From: Hexactinellida sp. DTS-2022 | Lineage: Eukaryota > Porifera > Hexactinellida | DNA: 64,000 bases | Assembly (NCBI GenBank): GCA_028753945.1 | Contig: JAPNXP010000002.1 | Span: forward strand, 3,720,001-3,784,000 | Reading direction: 5' to 3' | Position numbers and translations under genes: made by a program | Shown here: positions 54,641 to 64,000 of the stretch, piece after piece | Position numbering within the stretch: position 1 is the stretch's first letter | How the letters are laid out: each line of letters begins with the position of its first letter | The notes under the pieces: model-generated | Databases searched by the model: none | What the model saw: only the letters and a program-made list of their open reading frames with translations | What the model was told of the DNA's origin: nothing

Positions 54641-54915
54641 TATAAGAAAGTACTACTATACTAACAGACCGCACTGCTATATTAACAGACCGCACTGCTA
54701 TATTAACAGACCGCACTGCTATATTAACAGACCGCACTAGTACGTTAACAGACCGCACTGCTATATTAACAGACCGCACTGCTATATTAACAGACCGCAC
54801 TGCTATATTAACAGACCGCACTAGTACATTACAGACTGTACTACTATATTAACAGACCGCACTGTTATTCTAACAGACCGCACTGTTATTCTAACAGACC
54901 GCACTGTTATACTAA
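54641..54915. repeat. 21-bp minisatellite, about 13 units
   Basis: The unit is AACAGACCGCACTGCTATAT plus T; variants end in AGTACGTT or GTTATTCT. Because 21 is a multiple of three, it gives a repetitive open frame on the minus strand, which is not a gene. Confidence 0.92.
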
Positions 54916-55099
54916 TAATTAGAACCTGTAAATAACGGCTACCCTAGGGACTGTTCAAAAATGGCCATTATGACAGATGACAGCTATATACAGGATAATA
55001 ATAATATGGGAAGTCATGTGGGGACCTATTCTAAGTGGCCGTTATACTAGACAGTTTTAGAATATACTTTAATGTTATAGTCAATAAATTAGTCTAGAA

Positions 55100-55370
55100 A
55101 CTCACTTACTTCTGGTTCCAATTTGTGTTTCGTCCCGGCCCGGACTCGTCAGTTGCGTTGCCTGTCACGCAATACACTTGGGTTGGTTGAGTGGTGGAAG
55201 TGTTACGCTGTCAGTCGCCACTGGGGACATGCCGTTGCAGGTCGCGTTACCATTATCTGGGCTCACCATGATAGGGATTGCGTAGCCTGACTAGCCTCTA
55301 GCAGAGGTCCCCACAAGGTCGATGTACCTTGCCTTTGAGCGCTTTCGACTGAATAATAAGAAGAAGAATT
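55100..55370 (+). mobile_element. possible SINE with AATAATAAGAAG tail
   Basis: A GC-rich block of about 250 bp ends TTGAGCGCTTTCGACTGAAT and a tail of AATAATAAGAAGAAGAA, a tail type seen in invertebrate SINEs. No clear A/B boxes or flanking repeats were found. Confidence 0.35.
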
Positions 55371-55643
55371 AGTCAGAAGAGTGCAAGAGGTAGAATATAG
55401 TATTGAGTGATCCGTTGAATTGATTACAGTCCCATAGTTCGACAGTCGTGTTTCTCATGCCGTCATATTTATAAAATTGTCCGTTGTCACATAGGATAGA
55501 GTAAAAGTGGTTGCTAACGGAGATGGAAAAGCCAGCTAGTTTATAATGTAATGTCTGTTGTTGATGACTGATGGTAAATTGTTGGTCGATGTCAGATATT
55601 AATACTTGTTTGCTTTGTGTTATAATGTGTCCAATTTCAATTG

Positions 55644-57748
55644 TTAGCAGTATAGGAATGGATTGAAAAGGCCAGATAACCTCTCACAGATTGCATCACT
55701 TGATCCACAGGACTTACATTTAGTTGGAATTAGTTTTCGGTTTATAGAAGACTCCAGATTAGTGAATACGCTGCCAATATTTCCTATCATATTGGTGGTG
55801 TTAAAGATGTTGGTGCAGTGGTGGCATTTGAAATGGTAATGTATCTGTCGTTGCATAGGTCTTCTGTTCTTAGGAATTGAATGATGTTGCCTTCTGATCC
55901 AAAAAAATTGTATGATTGCATCAAACCAGTTGAATCATATTGAATATCCAGCCCGAGTTGTTTGGCGATATAATCTCGCAGTTCTTCGAATTTATTACTA
56001 GCAGCCAGTTTGAACAGATGGTAGAATTTGGTGTCAGTTGGTGAGGTTCCGATTAAGTTCAATGCATCGAGTATGTTTGCTTTCTTAGAACTTAGGATGG
56101 CTAGGATGTTGTCCACTGAGCAGGTATTGGATTGCATGATGTCATTGTGCTCTCCCCCCCAAATAGGATATACTATTGGTAGTGAAGCAATCTGTGAGAT
56201 GGTATTCAGATGGTTAGATGGTGATGGACTGGTATCGATGGTAATTATCTCTTCTAGTTGATGCTTAGGTGATATTAACTGAATCACAACAGGTAACAGA
56301 ACTGCGAGTGGATAATCATAGTCTTTTCTGATTTGTATTGGATCGTTACAGGGATGGCTATTGCGATATTCGTTGTACCAATTAGCGGTAGCGATGACGA
56401 TCGATTCTTTGGTCGTAAAATCTAGTTCAGTCGATGGATGGTAATCGTATAGTGATTTTAGTGATGTTAGTGATTCAGCTTTGGTGGGGAGCGTTTATGT
56501 AGTGGGGTTAGATAGGTACGGTTGTTAAGGGCTGTTAATACTTGAGGTTTTATGGTTGTTAGTGTAGCATCAATACTTTCTTCTGTTCCTCGTTGTTCAG
56601 GGATTTCATAGATTTCTTCAGTTGCTCCTAAAGTCAGGGCAGTGGCGTAGCCAGTTTTTACGGACTGGGCCTTCATAGTACCTGCGGCTTTGCCGTAGGG
56701 CCTGCAAATTATATTACGATCTCGTTTATTTATCACTTGCTGATTTCTTATTACGTAGTTTAAAACATGATTTATCTAAGAGGAAAAGCTAAATACCCCA
56801 CATGCACAAGTATAAATGAATGCAAGCTACAAGCAGAACTTAAGATAATGAAATCGTTTAAAGGTTTAAAGTAATAAAAAGACAACTGACACGTACCACC
56901 ATATTACTAATATTCCAAACCAAATATAATACAACATACCATTTGTAATTAGTCCAGCTCTAGATAATTAAGTGTTGTCGCATTTTCAGAAGAATAAATT
57001 CTGAAAATGCGCAGGCCCAGTTGGGCCTGCGGGAATTTAGTTTGGGCCTGCCGGCAGGCCCTGCAGGCCCATTGGCTACGCCCCTGAGTCAGGGTCTCCT
57101 CAAATGGTTCTAAATGAAATCAAATAAAGTGTGTTTAAAAATATGCTGAAATCCAAATGCTGTGCGGGACATATTGCAGACAAGATCTATCCCGCAATGA
57201 TACCACGGTTCCTCTGGAGGGGCGATGGGCTGGAGTTCGCGCTGAGGCTGAGGTAACAGAGCGGCAGAATTCTGGCAGGTGTGGCAAGTTTTGATCTAAA
57301 TGACGAACACTAATTATAAATGAATTCTCTTGAAATTAATGCGAAAAGATAGCTTACAAATTCCCCGATGTCGTTGTAAATGCCACTCCAATCGTATTTG
57401 TTTCGAATCCCGTCAAGAGTAGTATTGATTCCGGGGTGGGTGACATTGTGGTAGAAGCCAATAATGTCATTTATTTCTGTGTCAATTGGAATCTCGAGAT
57501 ATTTTAAGGTTCCGTTCTTCTTCCTCAGCCTCTAAATAAAATATTGATTAGAAATACCATCTGAAAATAGTTTGAGAAATTATCACCTTCATCAGTTTTT
57601 GGTCTTGAACGCAAATTCCCTTGCACTTCCTGATAAAATTCTTCTTCTTATAGCGATCATTCTTGATTTCGCTAGGAATCTCTTGAGTCTGGAGGTATCC
57701 AAGAACTGTCTGATACTCGCTCGCATCCATAATAATTGTCAATGTCAA
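55644..57748 (-). pseudogene. Ginger transposase gene: integrase start, introns, unknown C-terminal domain
   Basis: The ATG at 57748 (or 57730) starts exon 1, with YQTVLGYLQTQEIPSEIKND and QKLMK before a GT donor at 57586. Exon 2 (57531-57358) has the zinc-binding FYHNVTHPGINTTLDGIR; introns are 55 and about 61 bp with GT-AG ends. Exon 3 (from 57295) gives CHTCQ, completing HHCC, and WYHCGIDLVCN with the first catalytic Asp. The rest of the integrase core is missing. After a hAT MITE (56640-57086), a long frame (56287-55787) reads ATANWYNEY upstream, then IVYPIWGGEHNDIM, SNTCSVDNILAIL and LFKLAASNKFEELRDYI. Next come CHHCTN and CKSCGSSDAICERL (about 55830-55680), a possible zinc ribbon. A Cys followed by VDNIL recalls cysteine proteases (OTU/USP), a resemblance only. 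Broken; several interruptions. Confidence 0.68.
56640..57086. mobile_element. hAT-type MITE, 447 bp, inside the Ginger gene
   Basis: Ends CAGTGGCGTAGCCA and CAGGGGCGTAGCCAATGGGC (reverse complement), 8-bp duplication AGTCAGGG (56632-56639, 57087-57094). GGGCCTGC repeats occur at both inner ends. Ends match the MITE at 15464. Confidence 0.92.
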
Positions 57749-57899
57749 ATTTGAAGTTGAAAATCTAGAAACAATAATAAAATTAGGGTAAGTAAAATAT
57801 TAGAAAGTAGCTTTTTTATATGTAACCGAGATACTAGGGATAGAACACAAATTACACAAAAATGAAATTGCGACTTGAGGGTCAGAATCCTACGCAACA

Positions 57900-58172
57900 G
57901 GACGTTGCCGGTTGTTTCTTTTGATGTTATAAATTATTTAACCTCAAAGGTGTACAAACATTAGCCCAGAAATTACAATTTGTTGATTTACATTCATTTA
58001 AAAGCCTAATTGAAGAAAAGCCATTTTTTGTTGCAATCACTGTCAAAAAACTCCCAAATTGATAAATTCGTTGTTTAATGATGCAGACATGTTGTACACC
58101 AGATTACAAATATGCTTACTCATTTAAGCATGATGACGTAACCATTAAAATTTAGTTTTGTTATAAGGTTAA
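57900..58172. repeat. tandem repeat flanking the Ginger element (right)
   Basis: GGACGTTGCCGGTTGTTTCT continues the unit cut at 53684 and covers nearly one unit (to about 58085). Confidence 0.8.
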
Positions 58173-58856
58173 GCGTGACTACCGGTGTGATTTTCAGGAA
58201 AATAACTTAACCTGTTGTTCTTTGTATATAATATGTAGAACCTATAAATTTGAAATCCAACAAGAGCACAATGATATATTAATATTGGGAAATTTTTGAA
58301 AAGATTTATTCTAGGATTTAGACAAAAAGTGATGACAGATAATTTCTCTTTAAATCGATATAACGCCGTTAATATATAAGTAATCCTTTGTTTCTATACA
58401 GGAACAAATACGACTATCTTATTAGTTATCAGATCTCAAAATTTGAACAATTCTGCATCAGGAAACTATAGTCACGTTATTTTCATAAAAATGATAAATT
58501 TGTATTTGATGAACCATGGGTTACGAAAATAGACATATATTGGAGTTATATCTGTCACAACTCTATATTAGTCCACCCAAATATCCTAAAACAGATAAGA
58601 TTAGTCTAATATCTTCTTATGGATATTCCCACGCTGAGATTTTCACATTTCTTATCTGCAAAAGTTAGAGGCTGGCAAGTGGAGCAGTTCACTTTTATGC
58701 TACGTCATCATAACAAATTCTGAAATTTTTGATTTTTTCATTGAAAACGATTGAGAATACAAAACTATGTCTTAATCCGAATTTTCTCGAAATTTGAATG
58801 ATTAGATCGAAATGTTTCCCTCCTGACACAACGTGTATCAGTTAGGCAGTCTACAG
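58173..58856. mobile_element. TTAA-target MITE, family D, copy 3, 684 bp, complete
   Basis: TTAA at 58169-58172 and 58857-58860; ends GCGTGACTACCGGTGTGA (left) and CTGTAGACTGCC (right in reverse complement). The interior matches 33740-34174 and 38718-40283. Confidence 0.85.
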
Positions 58857-58860
58857 TTAA

Positions 58861-59250
58861 GGCTCATAAGAAATTTGCATTTCCCTGGCAACCCGGGAAT
58901 GTCGAACATTCCATTTATAATTTCGATATATTTCATTCAACTAGTCATGGACATCCTCATTTTCCAATTTTGAACATTTACAAAGCGTTTAACTATGTTA
59001 AAAGAAGGCTAAAAAACAGGATAATTCCCACGAAAAATAGCGATTACGTAATCAAATGGTGATATATCACAATTCTAAAGTGTGTTATGTATGCCTTGAT
59101 ATCATGTTCCTAACTTTCTATATAATTATAATGCATTTCTAAAGGCTGTCATTACTAGCTTTGAGATAAAGATATGACAGCTAATAATCAATGGACTTTA
59201 AGTAATCCATGGTTCGGAGTAGTAGTAAGGCCTTATATAACGTAGGTCAC
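58861..59250 (+). pseudogene. 5' fragment of a second Mutator-like element
   Basis: This is the reverse complement of 47110-47500. An ATG at about 59175 reads ANNQWTLSNPWFGVVV, homologous to the MULE N-terminus at 47174. It breaks off after about 25 codons, where an unrelated family D-like piece begins. Confidence 0.7.
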
Positions 59251-59309
59251 GTATAGTCTTAATTGTTCAAATTTAGAAACAAAGGATTACTTACATTTTA
59301 ACGGCGTTA

Positions 59310-59547
59310 TATCGAAGCTAACTTCTAGGTTGATTTTGAATTATATTAATTTGTTTGGCTATTTTGTGTAAACAACATCATCAAATATTCATATTATAAA
59401 TTAATAAATGCGAAATTCGAATTCAGTATACTTGTTTACCTATAACACCGTTGAAAGCTAACTTCTAGGTTGATTTTGAGTTTCACTAATTTGTTTACCT
59501 ATTTTTGTGTAAACAACAACAACAACAACAACAAATATTCATCTATA
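59310..59547. repeat. 141-bp-type satellite, about 1.7 units
   Basis: Same words as 1763-2206 (AGCTAACTTCTAGGTTGATT, GCGAAATTCGAATTCAG), ending in an (AAC)n tract. Confidence 0.8.
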
Positions 59548-59967
59548 TACTTAGGTTAAATACTTCTGCACCTGTAATTCTTCCTGTTACCTGCTTGCAA
59601 AATAGAATGTGCTCGTTAATCTCTAAATTGTCTTTATAACGCACAAACGCAATTAGTTGCGCTTTCCCACTTTCATCTGTTGATTCGTCAACTGTAAAGC
59701 GAAAGTACCAGATTCTATTAATTTATCCACCACTTGTTCAATAATATCGACCCCCATTTAATTGATCCGACCGCAGACAGTATTATTTGACAATGGAGCA
59801 GTCTTCAGACATGAGCTGCTTTCTTATCAATCATTATTTCTGCGAGAATAACAGCAGCGAGCAAGATAAGATCTTCTGCCATGGTGAATGGCTTTTTAGA
59901 TTTAGCTACAAGTAGCGACACAGCATATGATGCTTCCAAAGCTTTCGTTGAGATTGATGTTGCTCGC

Positions 59968-60034
59968 TTGGAGTGATGATTAGGAATTTTCTGGAATGTT
60001 CAACATTTCCAGAAATTCCTAATCATCACTCCAA
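59968..60034. repeat. near-perfect palindrome, about 33-nt arms, no spacer
   Basis: TTGGAGTGATGATTAGGAAT meets its reverse complement with only a one-base offset near the centre (AATGTTCAACATT). It lies inside the hAT relic. Confidence 0.85.
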
Positions 60035-60216
60035 TAGTGTGAAAAGTAAACATTATATCACTTAACGTGATTCATTGCCCCTTTCTATATAGTTAGTACT
60101 AACTTTAATATGCATTAACATTGCATTGATAACTTCCCAATCCTCTAATAAAATCCTGTTTATAGGAAAATTTCAATTAATGTTATACATTAATAGGTGG
60201 TCATAAAGTTCCATAT

Positions 60217-60340
60217 TCACATATTTGGCTGTAACTCGGTAAGTATATGAGTTAGAGAGTCAAACTTTGATTTGAATAATAGCTGATAGAATAGACTAGC
60301 GGGGATTCAACTAACAATAAAAACATTGGTTCTAAATTGC
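60217..60340. repeat. dispersed repeat, copy of 33500-33620
   Basis: ATTCACATATTTGGCTGTAA through AATAATAGCTGATAGAATAG, in the same orientation as the first copy. Confidence 0.75.
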
Positions 60341-60988
60341 AGGTACCCGGAGGCCTTAAATTCTTCTAGCTTTCGATGGAAAGACTCTGCGGGCTTACCC
60401 TCACAAGCGAGATGCCTGGTGCTTAGGTGGCGATGTAAATGGGAAGGTTTCACGCAATTATTAGAAAGCACCTCCCCAATGAGGAAACACAATGGATTGG
60501 GTGGCTCTGTGGCTATGCAGATAAATCTATAGAGGACATATTGTTTATCAAATTTACGATGTTTACCTTCTCAATTTTAATTTTCTTCAGGACGGGTTCT
60601 CCAGATTAGGAAGTACTAGCACCACTGTTTCTGCTGTTTCTGGATGAACCAGGGCTCAGCCATTTATCCATAGTTAGCAGAGAGAATTGGTAGTTAGCAA
60701 GCAAGCAATGAGAATTCAGTCCGATACTCACTCAAATGCGCTAGTAATTGGGGTACAACTGACAGAATCCCAAAGGAAAATGAAAGTCGCGATGCCAAAA
60801 AAGAATTAAAAATCCAAATAATATATTGTGTAATAACAGTACTGTGGTAATCTTTTTCATTTAGAGTCATAAATAGTTAGACTGAGAAATTCTATCAATT
60901 TTTTTTCAAATTTATAAAGATCTCACGGGCCCCCTGAGGGGCGCTCAAGTACCCCTGGGGGTACGTGTATCCCGGTTGGGAAACACTG

Positions 60989-61684
60989 CATTATACCATA
61001 TCACGATAAGGATTTTTTATACATTTGAGAATAATTTCCAAATTAATTAAAGTATCCGATTTACGGATTTGAACGGATTTGAGAATTATTCTAATTCCGT
61101 ACCAAGATTAGCAAATTACGGGTTTGACGGATATCATATCCGTAAATCCGTCAATGCGTAATCCATTCGGACCGTCTCTACACGAGTGTTCATAATTAGC
61201 GGACTCTGAGTATAATTAAAGTGACGGTTTTTCCATTAAAAACATCTAAAATTACCACTCATCCGACCATGTTTCTTATTTATGCAGGCAAAATATCCTG
61301 CCTCCATAATATAACTTTAGTATCACTTAGTCTGCACACTGCAATTTTTAATTTTATGTGCATGTCATTTTTTGCTTAAGGATGCTTCGGGTGAGATTTT
61401 TGGTCTTTTAGTGACAAAATTGAAATGCGAGTTTATTCTGTGAAATGAAGCTTATACCGTATATTCTAAAATTATGTGAGAAGTGAAATTTTTTGAAAAA
61501 ATATTCTACAAAGTCTTCAAAATGTCAATTTGGTGACGTCATTGTTGATAATGTAGCTTTTTTATTATCTCAATCAACATTCCTTGGTTTTAAATGTACC
61601 TTATCTGGCACTTATATACTTTATGTATATAAACTAACATTAATATGCACAAATATCTCAGTGATTAGCATATATTGCCAAAAC
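60989..61684. other. unassigned stretch
   Basis: Bases 61040-61170 hold several GGATTTGA/CCGTAAATCCG words in both orientations, possibly a decayed MITE. No gene is recognised. Confidence 0.4.
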
Positions 61685-61700
61685 TACTGTATTTCTCGGT

Positions 61701-61847
61701 CAATTATCCGATTCGGGCAACCAATTATCCGATTGGGTCAACCAATTATCCGATTGGGTCAACCAATTATCCGATTCGGGCAACCAATTATCCGATTGGG
61801 TCAACCAATTATCCGATTGGGTCAACCAATTATCCGATCGGAATTAC
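61701..61847. repeat. left terminal array, seven 21-bp units
   Basis: The unit starts CAATTATCCGATTSGG; two variants (CGGGCAAC and GGGTCAAC) occur in the order C-G-G-C-G-G, the seventh unit being degenerate. Confidence 0.93.
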
Positions 61848-61954
61848 TTTTGATTTTCATTGGTTTATCTATTTAGGATACTGGATTGATTAGTATAAAA
61901 CAAAGTAATACGAAATAAATATATTCCTAAATATTCAAATATTCATCATAAATT

Positions 61955-62563
61955 ATGGCTTCCAGTTCATACGATGCAGGACAACACTCTGCCACATCAT
62001 CTACAGTTGCTATTTCACGAGGTGGGAGAGCAATTTCAAATGAATTACGGCAAAGACTTATCGATGCCCATGAGTCGGGAGTAACCTATAAACAGATGAC
62101 CAGATTGTTTGGCGTTAAGAAGGATACCGCTTACAGAATTTGTAGCACCAGACAATATTCTACCAAACTTCGCGGTGGTCCAAGAGGAAAAAAGTTGGAC
62201 GAGGATTCGAAAAGTCTTCTCTTAATTTCCATTGAAGCCCGTCCCGATATCACTCTTGGCGAGATGAGAAATAAACTACTTCTCGAACGAGGGATAACTG
62301 TTTCGATATCTACGATCGCTCGGTTTCTTGAAGGATGCTTAATTACAGTAAAAAAACTTGAATTACTTCCGAGTGTACGTAATTCACCCGCAAACAAAGA
62401 TTGTAGAAGAACTCATGCTCTATGGTTGCAAGAACATAGAGATAAACTATTGCAATTATGCCCAAATACTTTGGCTCAAATTACTCCAGCAACTTGCCTG
62501 AATTCGTTCTACCATGTATTGACAGCAACAGTTCCGAGAGCAATACGCCTTGAAAATCTCTAA
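61955..62563 (+). CDS. 202-aa core-less IS630/Tc1-type transposase (DNA-binding part plus C-terminal tail)
   Basis: The ATG at 61955 opens an uninterrupted frame. Residues about 25-65 form a paired-like helix-turn-helix (AISNELRQRLIDAHESGVTY, then KQMTRLFGVKKDTAYRICS). A GGPRGKKLDEDSK linker (AT-hook-like basic patch) leads to a second helical domain (DITLGEMRNKLLLERGITVS, STIARFL). In full-length relatives of about 330 aa the DDE core follows. Here, after DCRRTHALWLQEHRDKL, the chain goes straight to a segment typical of the family's C-terminus (QITPATCLNSFYHVL). The catalytic aspartates and the third acidic residue are absent, yet the reading frame is kept. Such a protein could bind the terminal arrays without cutting. 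Whether it is expressed cannot be seen. Confidence 0.8.
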   Translation: MASSSYDAGQHSATSSTVAISRGGRAISNELRQRLIDAHESGVTYKQMTRLFGVKKDTAYRICSTRQYSTKLRGGPRGKKLDEDSKSLLLISIEARPDITLGEMRNKLLLERGITVSISTIARFLEGCLITVKKLELLPSVRNSPANKDCRRTHALWLQEHRDKLLQLCPNTLAQITPATCLNSFYHVLTATVPRAIRLENL

Positions 62564-62688
62564 CAGCTACATTATTCCAATATATATATCCAATAAATCA
62601 CTTTATCCTATATTAATTAACTGTATTCATTATCACTATTATATCAAATATATCACTATAATTGTTGATTGCTCGAATAGGATGATTG

Positions 62689-62793
62689 GTTGCCCGAATC
62701 GGATAATTGGTTGACCCAATCGGATAATTGGTTGCCCGAATCGGATAATTGGTTGACCCAATCGGATAATTGGTTGCCCGAATCGGATAATTG
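62689..62793. repeat. right terminal array, five clear 21-bp units
   Basis: Units starting at 62689, 62710, 62731, 62752 and 62773 alternate the two variants strictly; a sixth, degenerate unit lies at 62668. The unit order differs from the left array. Confidence 0.92.
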
Positions 62794-62809
62794 ACCGAGA
62801 AATACAGTA

Positions 62810-63636
62810 GTTGATAATTGGCTAGAAATTCTGATCTGAATTTTTTTTTAATTTTGTATGCATCATCAACAGATTAATTGACTATATTATATTATTCAAC
62901 TCAATTGTCATATATATTAGTATATTCATACTGTATCCCAACTAGTATAGACTTATTATATACATATTAGAGCTTTAATCACTATGTAAGCCATGATTTA
63001 ATCACTGATAATGATGTCCCAAAAGAAAGCGGACTCCATTAATACGACAGAAACTGGCATAGAATTCGATTTAATCAAGTAGTTTGTTTACTATGATGTT
63101 TGAAACTTATCTAGTATATTTAAACTAAATCCGGTTGTAATACTGACAAATTTAATAGACATATACATTTCACAATCAAAAAACTTCAGCCTACAATTAC
63201 TCAATTGTAGTTTTTTTGACATATCCCGAATTTTATCTAATAAAGTTCATAATGGATTGCTTTCAAAAATTCAGACATAGTTATTAATAGTATAATGATC
63301 ATTTTGCAAGCTCATTGAAGCAAACTAACGATTAGTGTCTGAGTAGAGTCCAAGCATTGAGCAAAAATACCACTTTCTGGCCTCTTTTTTGACAAATTTT
63401 AGGATTCATAGGTTAAGAATTGGTAAACTTGGGATAGGCGTCTGGAGAGCTAAGCTAATCTAGTGCTAATTGTACTGATCAATCATACCAATTTTTGGAG
63501 CTATATCGAATATACTTTACAAGAAATAATTCAGTGAAATCTAATAAAACAGTATTACCCCTATGGGGAGGCATTTCCTAAAGAATTTAATGCTACTCGA
63601 AAAATAGTTTGGACTTAGATAAGCTGTATACATTTT
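62810..63636. repeat. dispersed repeat, inverted copy of 17995-18592
   Basis: Bases 63060-63636 match the other copy in reverse complement. Bases 62810-63059 are unassigned. Confidence 0.75.
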
Positions 63637-63638
63637 AA

Positions 63639-64000
63639 GGTCCAGGTATACTCTACAAATTTCGAATATTTTGATAAAATCCAAATCATTGTCTATTTCT
63701 CTTTTATCGCATTTTGGGATTGTATTGATACCAATGAGGACTCTCAAGAGATTTCTAAGAAAAATTCCTATTATTTTTCCAGTTTGACACACTTTGGTCA
63801 CCTCAATTTAGGAATAATTGCTGTAATTTTTTTTTTCAAAAGCCGCTATCTCAAAACTAACATTTTCAGTTTTGTGTAATAGGTCATTTTGTCAATTTTG
63901 GTCGTGGAATCAAAAGCTCAACGGTTTCGGATAGATCTCGTGAAGATACAACTATTGAGTGCAGCGATTTATTCTATTATGGATAGTTCATGTGCTTTTT
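63639..64000. mobile_element. TTAA-target MITE, family B, copy 3 (runs off the right edge)
   Basis: TTAA (63635-63638) then GGTCCAGGTATACTCTAC matches the right end of copy 2 in reverse complement, with CTCTCAAGAGATTTCTAAGA-like interior. The empty site is visible at about 17998 (AAGCTTAAAATG). Confidence 0.82.

Larger units (their letters stand above)
53685..57899 (-). mobile_element. Ginger-type DNA transposon, 4215 bp, non-autonomous state
   Basis: Ends TGTTGCATAGGATTCTGACC (left) and TGTTGCGTAGGATTCTGACC (right in reverse complement), flanked by GGAC. TGT termini with 4-bp duplications plus a gypsy-like integrase with introns fit Ginger DNA transposons. The GTAGGATTYTGACCCGC word is repeated inside the left end in both orientations (53707, 53776). 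Passengers: a pogo-type MITE, a 21-bp tandem array, a SINE-like insert and a hAT MITE. The integrase core is incomplete, so the copy cannot encode a full transposase. Confidence 0.85.
59550..60988 (-). pseudogene. second Buster-type hAT relic with terminus
   Basis: On the minus strand the end CAGTGTTTCCCAACCGGGAT begins at 60988. A BED-finger piece (about 60535-60307) reads LCFLIGEVLSNNCVKPSHLH, then RHLSTRHLACEGKPAESFHR. After a foreign repeat (60217-60340) and a palindrome, coding-like pieces in the order of ZBED5-like proteins follow: ATSISTKALEASYAVSLLVA, APLSNNTVCGRIN, a decayed LQLTDESTDES and LIAFVRYKDNLEINEHILFC, ending near 59560. It is thus the N-terminal half only, with several frame changes. 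Confidence 0.75.
61687..62807 (+). mobile_element. IS630/Tc1-type element with tandem-repeat termini, 1121 bp
   Basis: Both ends read CTGTATTTCTCGGTCAATTA inward, flanked by TA (61685-61686, 62808-62809). Just inside, each end has an array of 21-bp units (61701-61847 and 62689-62793, in opposite orientation). Between them lies one 202-codon ORF. The middle of the transposase is deleted, so the element depends on a full-length relative for movement. Confidence 0.9.

Noticed and set aside
54621-54821. Open frame with an eight-residue repeat (RSVNIAV type)
   Set aside because: A 21-bp minisatellite necessarily yields a repeating frame; no start context or other coding evidence.
61701-61847. Regular 21-bp repeats resembling a CRISPR array
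   Set aside because: There are no unique spacers, the array is mirrored at the other end of a transposon, and the context is eukaryotic.

Overview
The window looks like repeat-dense, AT-rich nuclear DNA from an invertebrate animal. The repertoire is typical of invertebrate metazoans: hAT transposons of several lineages, a P element, Mutator-like elements, Ginger, pogo/Tc1-type MITEs, many TTAA-target MITEs, and gypsy fossils. I cannot name the species from this alone. I found no complete host gene. The only host-like coding remnant is one orphan subtilisin (S8) exon at 12.7-12.9 kb. Nearly everything else I can interpret is transposon or repeat, often nested several layers deep.

Layout, 0-15 kb: a hAT (BED-type) transposase runs off the left edge. 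A 141-bp tandem repeat lies at 1.8-2.2 kb. A complete Buster-type hAT (4666-7306) has an 8-bp target duplication and a TA-target MITE inside its transposase. Then come a 1562-bp TTAA element (7720-9281), a 508-bp pogo-type MITE, a P-element relic, the orphan S8 exon and a hAT relic. 15-30 kb: a small gypsy fragment split by a hAT MITE, a second 1562-bp TTAA element of the same length, a 720-bp TTAA MITE, then a 3.2-kb element (about 19906-23062) with long imperfect inverted ends, a TATA box and one uninterrupted 780-codon ORF of an uncharacterised DDE-like family. This abuts a gypsy fossil on the minus strand. A third, diverged TTAA element and a Tc1-type MITE follow.

30-48 kb: a FLYWCH/MULE relic, satellites, pogo-type MITEs, and stacked TTAA elements. 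The deepest stack is a Mutator-like relic (44885-47174) hit by a TTAA element (42256-44884) that was itself hit by two further TTAA elements; the MULE also carries a 508-bp pogo-type MITE. 48-64 kb: hAT MITEs, one built of TAACGG hexamers, a hAT C-terminal relic, a 4.2-kb Ginger-type transposon (53685-57899; 4-bp duplication GGAC, TGT ends, two short introns), a second Buster hAT relic, and a 1.1-kb IS630/Tc1-type element (61687-62807). That last element encodes a 202-aa DNA-binding protein lacking the catalytic core and carries arrays of 21-bp repeats in its ends.

Most promising for novelty: (1) the intact 780-aa transposase-like element; (2) the core-less IS630/Tc1 protein with iterated terminal repeats, which resembles a repressor-encoding derivative; (3) the Ginger element with an unrecognised C-terminal domain; (4) a CCATATATGG-centred cassette shared by TTAA elements with different ends; (5) a long hairpin kept in two TTAA subfamilies although the arm sequence has changed. 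All calls come from reading the sequence; no database search was run.
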